Origin: Nissolia schottii
Lineage: Eukaryota; Streptophyta; Magnoliopsida; Fabales; Fabaceae
DNA: 64,000 bases
Assembly: GCA_003254905.1 (NCBI GenBank)
Contig: QANU01064622.1
Coordinates: forward strand, 10,397 to 74,396
Direction of reading: 5' to 3'
Shown here in pieces: positions 40,790 to 52,284 of the stretch. The notes under the pieces were generated by a model. That model saw only the letters and a program-made list of their open reading frames with translations, did no database searches and was not told where the DNA came from. The position numbers were made by a program, and so were the translations under genes. Within the stretch, counting starts at the first letter, position 1. Every line of letters starts with the position of its first letter.

Positions 40790-42293
40790 AAGTTAACGGG
40801 CTTCTTAACGGCGTTAATTGGGGTGGGGGAGGTTAAAGCTAACGGGGGGAGATTTGACGGCGACGGTGGATTTTAAGGGGGAATTTAAATTTTGAATCTG
40901 AATGAGGTAGTGATCCAGCGTGGTCGTGCTTAGTTAGTTGGTGAATCATGTACTGTTTGTTTTGCTGGCTGATCTGTGATGGATGTGACTCAACGATTGT
41001 GATTTGGTGAGGTTTGGTGATGTTTAATGCGGGCGATGGAGTGGATCGGATGCCCCATTTGTACTGTAGCACTTGAGGTAAACGGGCGTTTTCTGCGTTT
41101 GGGTTTTTGAAAGCTGGCAACAGTGCACGTGATTTCGGGCTGGGTCACGTGAGTGGCACTTGTTGCCTAAGCTTTTTTATCCTTTTGTGCCTTTTTCTAG
41201 TGAATAGATCCTTTAGATTTCTCCCGTAATATTTACATTTTCTTTTAAACATTGGTTAAAAAACTTAAAATTGAGATTATTAATTTTTAGTGCATTAAAA
41301 ATTTTAATTTTGTGTTTTTTATAATTTTTTTCTTATTAATTCTTTAATAAGTGTTTTTATTTTAAATGCAAATTAAGAAAATGGTTTACTTGATATTCAA
41401 ATATTATTAAAACGTGTTATGGAATTAATAATTGCATCTGCTTTGGTGTTAATAGTAACGTTTAGTTTTTGTCTTAAAGAATACGTGAGACATGTTTCAT
41501 AAATAATTTTTAAGTTAATTTTAATAATCGTAAAAAGAAAATACGCAAAAAATGTGTCTATATTGTCTCTATAATTTTCATCACATGATCGACAAGTATC
41601 AAACACTTCTACATGTTGTCTACAAAAGATGAATGAGAAATGTCACTTCATCTAAGTTGAATCCATTTACATATTGCATGATAAAATTTTATCATCACCC
41701 TAATAAAAGATTTGATCATTTTCGTTGGTTTAGAAGCGACACATTAGGTACTTTGCGATGTTTAGCGATTAAAAATCTAATCATTTGTTAGTTTTCACGC
41801 ATTTTATCTTTCTCATGACGTTTTCTATGATCCAAGATGAAGCAACAACAATTGTGCAGAAAGTACAATCAAATAATACACTTGATTCGTTGATTGTATA
41901 TTTGTACGTTCCTCGAGCAAATTCATATGTGGCTGTTGTCTATTAGTACAGACACATCATTTCAACCAAAACTTTCGTGGATGGCTGTTTTATGCATTTT
42001 AGCTAAAACCGATAACAGAAAAGAATTATATTAGCATATGTGTAATTTTATAGTTAAAATGTTTCATTTGTTTCCAACTATCAATAATAAAATTTGGTAG
42101 TTAGAGCAAGTAGCACTAGTTGTGCTTTCACTATTAGCAAAAAAACAATTGATGGTGGGGACTCTAAAGGAAAACCATATACATTAATTAGAAGCAAATT
42201 GACGCATCCAAAAGTGACATACAAGTAATAGGTAGTGATCACAAAAACCTTATTCACAAAGCTATGACCTCCTTTCATTCATTGCTTAGGTTA

Positions 42294-42338
<45 letters not shown>

Positions 42339-43288
42339 GTTGGTTACTTGAGTCATTATTGTTCTAAATTTTTCTACAGAGTGATAGCTAGCTTGACACG
42401 TGAAATCAAAGGCTATCTCTGAGATGAAATTGAGGGAAAAAAAAGGTTGCACTTTCTTATCAAGAGGAATGTAACCGTGTAACATACACAACCATTTTTG
42501 TCATCTATAAGTTTATAACTCAGTGCTGAACAATAAAGGTGTATGCCACCAATGTTCTTTGCTGGCACACCAAGCAACCTTGGGATTTTATTTTATTTTT
42601 TCTACATCATAGGCATTGGGTAAGACCTCTTAAGCGATAAAATCTCCCTTTCGAGATTTAATATGATTGTATATTCCAGACTTGAATATGAGACATTTGA
42701 TTAAGTTAAAATAGCTTTCTGTCAAGTAATCTATGTGCTCGTCGAGTCTTGAAATTAATTCTAATCAAGAAGAAAACTACAATTTTTTTGCATCTAATTG
42801 CTGACTGACTTTAAAATACGGATTAACATATGATTAAATAGTATAATAATTTTTTATAATGAGTTAACATCTGATTAAATAAAAATATATGTTTTAGTGA
42901 CATTACACTAGGTTAAGATCAAGTAAAACAAACGCATCAGTCATGTGAAAAAAAAATTCACCGAGAGTTCTTAACCACATCATCATTCCTGATATCTTCG
43001 ATTGTTTAATACATTCATATCTAAAATGAACAGAATACTCATTGAAAATTGTTTTATAATGAATAGTTTACCATTGGCTAGAGTCACCATGCGCATGCAA
43101 TGCAATTTCAACCTTTTTTTTTTCTTCCCTCAAATTTCTCTTGTACTCCGTTTTTATCTCTCAGTTCTCATTCTCTTCACGACCAAAAAAAATAAGGATC
43201 TCTTCGCCTGTCTCTATGGTTCCTCTTCTTTCTCATTTCTCTTAGGCTTTCTCTAATATCAGTGGCAACATGGTACGTAATTCAAAAA
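40790..43288. other. Intergenic DNA upstream of beta-tubulin
   Basis: The first few hundred bases are tubulin promoter; the rest is AT-rich with a TAA microsatellite. No gene recognised. Confidence 0.5.
42299..42338. repeat. (TAA)n microsatellite
   Basis: About 13 uninterrupted TAA units. Confidence 0.95.
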
Positions 43289-44580
43289 TGATTCATATAC
43301 ACTCATTTTATGTCACTTCGTATATTCACCTCGTATATTCACTTCTACAATATACGTAATTAATGATTAGAATATGTATTTTGTATACTTTCTAAATTTA
43401 TAAACAACGCGCGTTCAACCCATCATTGTCGTCCTCCTCCTCCTCTCATCTTCATACTATCATCTGAATCTGTTTTTTTGTTCACATTTTTTCTCTTCAT
43501 CCACACTCGTCATCCTCCTTCTATCACCTGAAAGTTGAATAAAATGAAATTAAGATGATAAAATGTTAGCTTTTATTATAAATGAATGAGGTTTACCTTT
43601 AATAATGATGGTTTATTTGTTACATATGCTTGAGTGAACTATTACCTATTACAAATGCTTAAGATGATAAAAGGTTGACTATTTTGTAATGTGTTTTCGT
43701 GTTGTTAATATTTGTGCACCTGTGTTTTTAATATTTGTGCACTTAAATTGTTAAAGTTTTTCATATTAATATTTGTGCATCCATGTTGTTAATGTTTGTG
43801 AATCTATGTTATTAAAGTTTGTGCACTATAATTGTTCACAATATAATGTGTTTTTCATGTTGTTAATGATTATGCATCCGTGTTATTAATGTTTGTGCAC
43901 CTACATTATTAAAGTTTGTGCACTTAAATTATTGATAGCATAATGTGTTTTTCATGTTAATGTTTGTGCACTCGTTTGTGCACCTATGTTGTTAAAGTTT
44001 ATGCACTGAAATTGTTCATAGTATAATATGTGTTTTTTCATGTTGTTAATGTTTGTGCACCTACATTGTTAAAATTTGTGCACTAAAATTATTGACAACA
44101 TGATATGTTTTTCATGTTATTAATGTTTGTACACTCGTGTTATTAATGTTTGTGTATCTATGTTATTAAAGTTTGTGCACTGAAATTATTCATAGTATAA
44201 TATGTATTTTTCATGTTGTTAATGTATGTGCACTGAAATCATTCACCATATAAATGTGTTTTTCATATTGTTAATGTTTGTACACTTATGTTGTTTAAGT
44301 TTGTGCAATGTTGTTTTTATAAGTTTGTGCATTGAAATTATTTCACAATATAATCTATGTATTTTATATTGTTAATGTTTGTGCACTTGTACTGTTAATG
44401 TTTGTGCAACTACATTGTTAAAGTTTGTGCACATGAATGAAAACTAAGAAGTGCGAATAGCGTGTGCACCCACGTTTAAGTGCGGAGTGGAGATCCATGC
44501 TAAAAATTCGTAGTGTACCCAAACGTATTTAATACAAGGTAGCATTACATGGTAGGTGAAAATGCGGTGTATATGTAGCA
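43289..44580 (+). mobile_element. Non-autonomous element, TTTGTGCAC family, long form (copy B)
   Basis: Homologous to 2506-3356 over the left end, the cctcctcatc-rich tract, a shared middle segment (tgaaagttga(t)taaaatg, gaggtttacctttaa, tgcttgagtg) and the right segment (tttaagtgcggagtgg to gtatatgtagca). The minisatellite is much larger here: about twenty TTTGTGCAC-type motifs from 43700 to 44440, in irregular 55-100-bp units that also carry a tttttcatgttgttaatg phrase. No coding capacity. Ends are approximate. Confidence 0.7.
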
Positions 44581-44881
44581 TTACATGTACGTATTTTCTA
44601 TGTTTCTATCTCCCTCTACCTCAATTTCCCAACATGTTGTTCACTGTGCCTAAGAAGGATTAAATGGAATAGAATGTAAATAATTGTAGAATTGATTACA
44701 TTCAATAGTTATAAAAATAACATGAAGCATCTCACAGTCTTGCCTCTTGTCCAAAAATGTTTCATTCACTAATTTGGTTACGCTACATAGCCATCAGATG
44801 TTGCATTTTGCAGAACGTGTAATAATTAATGTCTATATGTATGTTCTGTTTTGTTTTAAAAAAAATGTAACTTTGAATTAG

Positions 44882-45131
44882 GCCAACACGGCGTGTGGAA
44901 TGATGGTTGGTAATGAATGTAAACTAAAATTTTTGGGATTAAGGGCAAAGAGAAAATACGTGTTCAAGATTGGGGAACAAGAGTGGTCCTAGACACAATC
45001 CGAATCCCGGAAGAAACATATGATGACTTCACCGCATCTCTACCTCCTGATGAGTGTCGTTATGCTGTCTTTGATTTCAATTTCACCACCATTGAGAACG
45101 TCCAAAAAGGCAAGATTTTCTTCATTGCATG
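44882..45131 (+). pseudogene. ADF (actin-depolymerizing factor) pseudogene, copy 1
   Basis: This corresponds to ADF exon 2, which normally follows an exon encoding only the start Met; an AG acceptor precedes it. It encodes NECKLKFL, then after a frameshift EETYDDFTASLPPDECRYAV and GKIFFIAW, typical of the ADF/cofilin fold that severs actin filaments. Lesions: a 1-nt deletion just before VVLDT (about 44980), a few missing codons after AKRKY, and a lost donor site (the expected gtaat is gaaat). Exon 3, with the C-terminal actin-binding half, is absent. It is about 1.5 kb from the second copy and in the same orientation, so the pair probably arose by tandem duplication. Confidence 0.88.
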
Positions 45132-45165
45132 GAAATTGAGAGTTCCTCATTTCATGTACATATGA

Positions 45166-46111
45166 CAACAACAATTTGCAGAAACACTACAAGATCTTCC
45201 ATTGCGTAGAAGTCTTCAATCCATTATTGATCCTGATGTTGAAGGTTGAATCAAGCTAACAGAAACAAAAATGACTAAATTAAGGACATTAATTATTGGA
45301 TACAAAGTCTAAGATGCATCTTTGGATTTTTACCCTTTCTCTTTTTCTATTTTTCTCTCTATTTTTTCTCATAGTATCTCACCCAACATATAAGAGACTA
45401 ATTTTTTTTTTTATAATCAGATGCTTCGGCAAAGACTTCTAAGTGATGTGTTTTTTTTCCTCTTAATTATGGGTGAGTCAAGATTTGGAATTAAATTTAG
45501 GCCATATAACAAGTTATCAATCGATTTATAAATCGAATGAGTTTATTTTGCTTCATAGTAATGTTAACGTGGCACTTCATTAGCCATGTATTAATTGAAT
45601 GGACTATACATGTAAGAAAAAATAAATTAAGGTCTCAAAAATTTATCAGGGAACCAAAACATATTTAAGTCTTAAAAAAGAGTATGGACCCATTATCTAC
45701 ACACATATCTGGTAATTAAGTAATAGTCCATATCATAGTGTTTAGAAGCGTTCCGGGGCAAAAAATGTAGAAATATAAGAATAATAGAAATGCGTCCCCT
45801 GCATCCTTCCATTTTGGAGGTATATTAATTAGGTTAAAAATCGTCCTCCAACAATTCTCTTGAAAGAGAATATTCAATGAAGAATTAATTATCAAGCATG
45901 TGAATAACATACACTGCATTATTATAGTGTTAGAAAGATCATAGGGGCGTTGGTTTATGCCACTTCTAGTTCAGCAGAGCAACCAATACGGGCGAGAGTT
46001 GATAAAAAAGTGAGGGGAAGGTATATATTTAAAAAGAATGATATTTGTACATGTAAAAAGGGTGTGAAAATTTTATTAGTCTTTTCGCAATACATCGTTG
46101 GCCCCCAGGTA
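45166..46111. other. Spacer between the ADF pseudogenes
   Basis: AT-rich. The stretch around 45630-45680 (ccaaaacatatttaagtc) resembles the end of a common legume MITE-like repeat. No gene recognised. Confidence 0.45.
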
Positions 46112-46346
46112 CATCCGCCTCTATAAGGACGGATAATCCAACAACTTCCCAGAAATAAGGTCTTGATAGAAGTTCATGACTTAGTGGCCATGGAAGCCAG
46201 ATCCTAAACCATGATCTTAATCAATTGGGTTTACTCTGCTTTCTGATACTCAGTGCAATTTTGTCGATGAATTTGAGTATACTAGTTGTGGGTTTTGCCA
46301 CTAGTCCTGTAATGTAATTCCTAAAGCAAATCTTGCAGTAAGCGGA
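46112..46346 (-). pseudogene. Duplicated fragment of the VPS13-like last exon and adjoining intron
   Basis: About 235 bp match 52760-52996 in the same orientation (roughly 85-90% by eye), including catccgcctc.ataaggacgg, gattgggtttact-like and gggttttgccacta blocks. The copy runs across the exon's acceptor site into intron sequence, so it derives from genomic DNA rather than mRNA. It carries a 5-nt duplication (gtaat) and a small deletion that break the frame. Its right end meets the acceptor of ADF copy 2 within about 10 bases. Confidence 0.9.
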
Positions 46347-46356
46347 AGATCATTAG

Positions 46357-46943
46357 GCGAATGTGACATTTGGAATGACAGTTAAAAATGAATGTAAACT
46401 AAAGTTCTTGGAGTTAAAAGACAAAGGAATCACCGTTTCATTGTCTCCAAGATTGAAGACCAAGAAGTGGTGTTGGACACAATTGCTAGGCCGGAAGAAA
46501 CCTATGATGACTTCACCACATCTCTACCTCCTTATGAGTTGTCGATATGCTGTCTTTGATTTTGATTTCACCACCATTGAGATCGTCCAAAAAAGCAAAA
46601 TTTTCTTCATTGCATGGTAATTTAGAGTTCCTTATTTCATGTACACATGACAACTAACAATTTGCAGAAAATATTAATATATTAATTGAAACTAGTAAAA
46701 TCTTCATGGTGCATATTAGATAATAATGTAAATGAGAAATGTCTATTACCTGTTATTTATGTAACTTGATTTCTCTTATTTCTAACATGTAGGTCTCTAG
46801 ATACATCGAAAGTGAGACAAAAAATTGTGTATGCAAGCTCCAAGGATAGATTCAAGAGGGAACTTGATGGTATTCAAGTTGAGTTGCAAGCATCAGATGC
46901 TAGTGAAATGAGCTTTGACATAATTAAAGCTAGAGCAATATAA
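46357..46943 (+). pseudogene. ADF (actin-depolymerizing factor) pseudogene, copy 2
   Basis: Exon 2 (46357-46616) and exon 3 (46793-46943) are both present with intact acceptors and a GT donor. Exon 3 is open and encodes the ADF C-terminus, including [20 protein letters not shown] and a final AI before TAA. Exon 2 has two opposing frameshifts: a missing base near 46430 and an extra T near 46537 (gagttgtcg for gagtgtcg). The middle third is therefore read out of frame. No Met-encoding first exon is seen; the VPS13 fragment occupies the position where intron 1 should be. In-frame pieces give RFIVSKIEDQEVVLDTI and EETYDDFTTSLPP. Sequencing error could mimic frameshifts, but loss of the 5' end supports a pseudogene. 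Confidence 0.87.
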
Positions 46944-47635
46944 TATATAGTGTCATATACTTTATCTATAGTTCATTTTTCCCCTAACAAATTCTTCTTG
47001 CTGCATTCTTGGTTTTCTCTCTTCGACATGTCTTTATTACTTCTTTTTGATGAAAATCATATACTTTAAACCTTTAGTTCGGATGTAAAACTAAGAAAAA
47101 CACTATGCCATGCATTTTTTTGCTTTCAAAAATATGCAACTGGCAGTGTAGTTAGTAATTGAAGGTTATTTTCAATCTATTGTCACATATGATCAAATGC
47201 AAAAAACAAAGGAGATATTAGTCGATAAATGGCAAGTCTATTTCATATCCTACATTTATGTTAATTAGTTTTCTAGACTCAGATATGGGAGTAAAAATTC
47301 ATGCTTAGATTCATTTTAAGACATATCATAAATCATAAGACATACATATCTCTATGATGTTTATTAGAAGAAAAGGACAGGACACAAACTTCCCAAAAGC
47401 TAAAACAATTTCATTACTTTAGTTGAAAAAGAACTTTGTCGTTACAAGAACAAAGTTGTCAATGCTTACTATTACAATCACAATAGAACAAAGTCGTCAC
47501 TTAAAAAGTGTACGAGGCTTACTATTACAATAGTAATTGGATATGCAATTCTAAACAAACAAGAACAAGTACATGTTTGATTTTATTTCTCCCCAAACAT
47601 TAAAACAACAATACTACATCACAAATATTATTAAG
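46944..47635. other. Intergenic DNA between the ADF relic and the LRR gene
   Basis: AT-rich, including the probable 3' UTR of the LRR gene. No gene recognised. Confidence 0.5.
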
Positions 47636-50600
47636 TCACCACCAGTAAGATTGAAGTTTGTACCACATATCATCAAAGAAACGAAAATAGGCATACCTCC
47701 ATGATTTGTATATGACCAAAGAACCAACCACTCCCCAAAATCCCACAATAAAACCCAAAGCCATACTCACAAAAAGCCAGTTCACTCCATGCCCATCATT
47801 GTCTTTGTCGTTGTTAGGAATTTCCCCGGGCGAACTGCAGTTGACAAGTAACGGCGGACCGCAAAGATCATTGCCAACAAAGTCAGATGCATCAAAGCTT
47901 TGCAGTTGTGTGCCTGTTGGGATTCTTCCCTTCAAGTGATTATAAGACACATCCATCTTGCTAAGGAAGCTCAAGTTTGTTAATGTAGGAGGGATTTCCC
48001 CTGAGAGTTGATTCCTTGAGAAATCAATGGATTCCAACGACTCCATATTCCCAAAACTTTGAGGAATGCGGCCACTTAATTGATTTTTTGACAAGTTCAA
48101 AAAAATCAAACCGGATAGGTGTGTGAGTTCTCTTGGTATCTCTCCTGATAATTTATTGTTTGAAAGATCAATGCTCTTCACCAAGCCAAGAATATTGCGA
48201 TACTCAATGCCTCTTCCGTTCACCCATACAAGCACGCCAATGGTACTTATGGATGTCATGTTCTTTTCAGTGATGAATGGGTCCGCACTGCTTTTATTTA
48301 TGACCATGGCACTCAAACGGTTGAAACACTTCGGTATACTGCCTGACAGATGGTTTTGTGCAGTGTCCAAATCTTGAAGAAGCTTCATATCACATATTCC
48401 GTTGGGAATGTTGCCCGAAAATTTGTTGGATCGAAGGCGAAGGATTTTCAAATTTGCGAGCCTTTCTCCAACCCATTCTGGAATGAATCCTTCAAGGTTA
48501 TTCTCCCCAAGATCCAAGGAAACCATCTTGCTTGTGTTCTTTAAAATGAGAGGAAATTCTCCTGAGAGCATGTTGTTGCGTACTTGCAAAGACTGTAACT
48601 CAGTTAAGTAACCCATGGATGATGGCAAGTTCCCAATAAAATAGTTGCTCTGTAAGTTAACATCCACCAGAGATGGCCACATTTTCCAGCAATCGGGTAT
48701 TTCTCCTGATAAATTATTTGATGCAAGATTGAGAAATTCTAGATAACTTGGATAGTCACTTTCTTGGCAAAGGAAGTTACTTATGGACCCAGAGAATGAA
48801 TTGTTGGAAACATCTAACCATTGCATACCAAAAGGCAGATGGGGTAATTTTCCATGCAAATGGTTTGAGCTAAGATCAACAAGTGACATTGAGTCCAAGT
48901 TCCTTAGTGTATTTGGAAGCTCACCGTAGATATGATTACGAGAGAGGTTCAAAGACCAAACACGGGGACATGTTTTCCAAAACCAAGTGGGGATCGAATC
49001 TGAGATCCCTGCGTTTGACATTTCCAAACCCCCAAGATTCTTTTGTGATCGAATCCATGATGGAAAGTTAGGACCTAATTGCCACGAGGTCATTTCCAAA
49101 TTGATAAGTTGAAAACTAGGTTGCCAATTGGGGTCCACTTTCAAAGTGAGATTATTGCCTGATGCATAAAGCTCCATTAAAGTAGCAAAATTTGCAAGGT
49201 CGTCTTGTTGGACAACTCCTTGAAATAGATTGTCACCAATATTAAGATATGAGAGTTTAGGTATTGACCCAAGGATTTTGAATGGATTTTCATTGAGTTG
49301 ATTGTTGGATAAATCAAGCACACTTAGTGACGAAAGTTTTCCGAATGAAAGGGGAAGAGTGCCAATAATTGAGTTGTGGGAAAAATCAAGTGTGATAAGA
49401 TTTTTGAACATCTCAAATTGACCGGTCAAATGACCTGAGATTTGAGAATTCAAAATTATGAGTCTCTCCAATCCATGTGAAACACATGGTGTGAGAATTT
49501 CTATGATTTCAGATACTTGTTGGTTGCATTTGAGATTTGATAAATAGATCTCCCTTAAGTTGCAGAGTTTTCCCAAAGAAGTTGGAATTGCTCCTTCAAG
49601 TTTGTTACCTGACAAATCAAGGATAACCAAAGAACTTAAACTTCCCAAAGAGATTGGAATCACTCCTTCAAGTTGATTATATGACAAATCAAGGCTAACA
49701 AGAGAAGTCAAATTTCTCACAGCATTTGAAATAGCCCCATTCAAAATGTTGTCATCTAGGTTCAAAAACTTGAGGTGCTGAAGACCATATAACCATCCTG
49801 GTATGGAAGATGAGAATGAATTTTGAGACAAATCAAGACTTTCAAGTAGAGTGAGATTTTGAATACCATCAGGAATTGGACCATTGATACGAGATGGGTA
49901 ATTTGGACTCAACTGAAGATTAATGAGCTTTGTCAATTGAAAGATCCACTTGGAGGCAACAGGAATGGAAAGAGAGTACAAAGACGAGAAGTTAAGTGTG
50001 GATGGATGCTTATAATGATTGAGAGTACATCCTACCAAGTGTAGCTCTGCCAAAGAAGGGAGAGCTTGCATAATATGCAACCAATCAAATGATTTGGATA
50101 GATCAGCATAAGTTAGATCGAGATATTGAAGAGAGTAAAGACTCAAAAGCCAATGAAGATTTTCAGCAACCAGTGGGTCTCCGCCATAACTATGAAGGTT
50201 AAGATGGACTAAATTTGTGAGATTTCCAATTTGATACGGAATTATTCCAATGGCAGCAAATGTCAAGTCAAGATACATCAAATTGGAGAGGTTCCCAATC
50301 TGAGGAGGAATCTTTCCATAAAATTCGACACCAGAGAGGTTAAGGTAGGTTAAGGAGGTGATTTCACAAAGGAAACTAGGAATTTGCACACCTCCAAAAT
50401 CATTGCCGCTCAAGTCCAAGTATTCCAAATGCTTCAAATCAACCAAAGAGTGACTTATCTCACCAGCAAACATCAACCTATCATGAGCTTCATAAGCTTC
50501 ATTGGATCCACCGGGAACATGTTCATCAAAAATAACATGGTCATCGATAGTGGGTAGTGGAGTGCTGAGGTGAAGCTGAAGAACGTGAGATGTCACATTA

Positions 50601-50842
50601 CTGCATACGACTCCAGGCCAGTGACAGCAATTGGGATTGGAAGCATTCCAGGAAAAGAGCCTATTTGAAGGATCAATGAGGTGATGCTTGATCCTCAGAA
50701 GTGCATCACGCTCACTCGGAATGCACTTCGAGGATTCTATGCCAATAGATTTTAGTAATGTGAGGCAGCAAAGGTGAACAAATATTAGCACAAGGATGCG
50801 AGTGCATGAAGCATCCATGTTGGAAATTGACATAGGAAACAA
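47636..50842 (-). CDS. LRR receptor-like protein (EIX2/RLP type, no kinase)
   Basis: An uninterrupted 1068-residue frame. Residues ~9-36 form a signal peptide (Met9 is an alternative start). An N-terminal LRR cap follows (from Cys40: CIPSERDALLRIKHHLIDPS, with the CC..W.GV.C pattern), then about 28-30 plant extracellular LRRs (L.L..N.L.G.IP). A non-LRR island (around VWVNGRGIEYRNILGLVKSI) precedes the last repeats, then an acidic juxtamembrane part, one membrane span at ~1022-1045 and a short cytoplasmic tail ending FFDDMWYKLQSYWW. This is the layout of cell-surface RLPs such as EIX2, which recognise microbial molecules or act in development and signal through partner kinases such as SOBIR1. 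No kinase domain is present, and intronless structure is usual for the group. The ligand cannot be inferred. No disruption seen. Confidence 0.94.
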   Translation of the reverse strand: MFPMSISNMDASCTRILVLIFVHLCCLTLLKSIGIESSKCIPSERDALLRIKHHLIDPSNRLFSWNASNPNCCHWPGVVCSNVTSHVLQLHLSTPLPTIDDHVIFDEHVPGGSNEAYEAHDRLMFAGEISHSLVDLKHLEYLDLSGNDFGGVQIPSFLCEITSLTYLNLSGVEFYGKIPPQIGNLSNLMYLDLTFAAIGIIPYQIGNLTNLVHLNLHSYGGDPLVAENLHWLLSLYSLQYLDLTYADLSKSFDWLHIMQALPSLAELHLVGCTLNHYKHPSTLNFSSLYSLSIPVASKWIFQLTKLINLQLSPNYPSRINGPIPDGIQNLTLLESLDLSQNSFSSSIPGWLYGLQHLKFLNLDDNILNGAISNAVRNLTSLVSLDLSYNQLEGVIPISLGSLSSLVILDLSGNKLEGAIPTSLGKLCNLREIYLSNLKCNQQVSEIIEILTPCVSHGLERLIILNSQISGHLTGQFEMFKNLITLDFSHNSIIGTLPLSFGKLSSLSVLDLSNNQLNENPFKILGSIPKLSYLNIGDNLFQGVVQQDDLANFATLMELYASGNNLTLKVDPNWQPSFQLINLEMTSWQLGPNFPSWIRSQKNLGGLEMSNAGISDSIPTWFWKTCPRVWSLNLSRNHIYGELPNTLRNLDSMSLVDLSSNHLHGKLPHLPFGMQWLDVSNNSFSGSISNFLCQESDYPSYLEFLNLASNNLSGEIPDCWKMWPSLVDVNLQSNYFIGNLPSSMGYLTELQSLQVRNNMLSGEFPLILKNTSKMVSLDLGENNLEGFIPEWVGERLANLKILRLRSNKFSGNIPNGICDMKLLQDLDTAQNHLSGSIPKCFNRLSAMVINKSSADPFITEKNMTSISTIGVLVWVNGRGIEYRNILGLVKSIDLSNNKLSGEIPRELTHLSGLIFLNLSKNQLSGRIPQSFGNMESLESIDFSRNQLSGEIPPTLTNLSFLSKMDVSYNHLKGRIPTGTQLQSFDASDFVGNDLCGPPLLVNCSSPGEIPNNDKDNDGHGVNWLFVSMALGFIVGFWGVVGSLVIYKSWRYAYFRFFDDMWYKLQSYWW

Positions 50843-51198
50843 AATGATGTTTTGGTTGTCGTTGGAATCTCTACCTAAAATTGCTGTTATTTATTTCGGC
50901 GCCAGGCACTATTGTATTAAGAATTACTACCAAATATTTAAACAAAAAGTATCTATCAAGGTGGCTATGCAAAATTAATTAAAGACATAAATTTGACTAT
51001 AGTTAACATTTTGAGAATATCCTAACCTAATCCTTTCGGTAGGCCTTTACCTGCTCTCTTACTCTCTTATGTCATAAAATAATATTGTTGTCTAGACGAA
51101 TAGTTTAAGCACATGACATCTTTCACACTTGTGCTCCGACAATCGAAATAATCAAAATGGTAGTTTGCGTGTGAACGCGATCTTAAAAATTAGAGTCC
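50843..51198. other. Upstream region of the LRR gene
   Basis: Likely promoter of the minus-strand LRR gene. No distinct motif can be assigned. Confidence 0.45.
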
Positions 51199-51411
51199 TA
51201 CTACACGTACACCAAAAAATATACACTATACATACATCCTATACTTATATACATAAAGTTTGTGTTTTAATGCATGTAATGTTTGTGCACTTAATTAAGT
51301 ATAATTGAGAATATCATCTATAAATTTATAATATTTGTGCACTCATGAGAATAAAATTTGTGCATTATTAATAGTGTATATGAATGTATAAAATTAGGTG
51401 TATATGTAATA
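51199..51411 (+). mobile_element. TTTGTGCAC-family element, short form (copy D)
   Basis: A 213-bp element matches 12851-13065 in reverse orientation almost end to end. Ends are tactacacgtacacc and ggtgtatatgtaata (imperfect inverted repeats), with internal AATGTTTGTGCAC and related motifs. It lies 0.35 kb upstream of the LRR gene start. Similarity continues a few bases outward on both sides (agagtc; aaaaat), so the real ends may be slightly further out. Confidence 0.78.
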
Positions 51412-52284
51412 TTTTTATAAAAGTTAACACATTGAAGAGCAAGGATTAATTACTTTTAGACTTCAAGTCTTGAATTTTTGTCGTCCTATGAATTTTGTCT
51501 GCTCATGTTATTTATTCCTTAACTTGATCTCTCGTCTCTTGAAATATTTTGATGTCGTGACGGAGTTATAAATATTTTATCAGCTTTCACACCGACGACC
51601 CAAATAATCAAAATAACATTGTACATACATATGAACAGGTTATTAAATTTGCCTTAACATTCCAAATACAGTTTAACGGGTAAGGATTATTTATTTTTTT
51701 CAATGGTAAGTCTTCTTTTTGTAAGCCTTCCTCAAATTCGTCTCCTATGAAGACGAAATTTCAAGGTAAAACCACAGAAAATAATTATGGGAGCTTCCGA
51801 AGTTACATCTATTAGATAACCAAACAATAAAAGGAAAAAGACATCCATTTAATTACAGAGTAAAATGAAGAAAACAATAATTCACAATACTGTACAAGTG
51901 ATGGTAATATTTACTTGCCCGAACAACGGGATACAGCTAAAATTACATCTAAATACATTGAGTTAACCATATATCTAGAAATAATAATTAAAAAAAAATG
52001 ACATTTAATAGTGGACGAAGGTAGTAATGTACAACCATAATTACAAGTGACATCTCTGCTAAACCTCAATGAGTTCATGTAGAACGCATTAGCACGCAAC
52101 TTATCCAATTAATTGTATACCCCTGTGAACTCCTCCAAGTACTAGCAGTAAGGGAGAGAGTGGAGTCTGAAATTAGAACTACGAAGAGCAGCATCTACAA
52201 TGACCCACCATGATATACACCTTGTACAGTGTCTATTCAAAATTTCAGAGGAGTTGAATTGCAATTAAACTGCAAACCAACCAA
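51412..52284. other. Intergenic DNA between VPS13 3' end and the LRR promoter
   Basis: Contains the probable VPS13 3' UTR. No gene recognised. Confidence 0.5.

Noticed and set aside
46357-46943. ADF copy 2 as a functional gene with sequencing errors
   Set aside because: Two separate frameshifts plus loss of the first exon and intron 1 to the VPS13 fragment make function unlikely.
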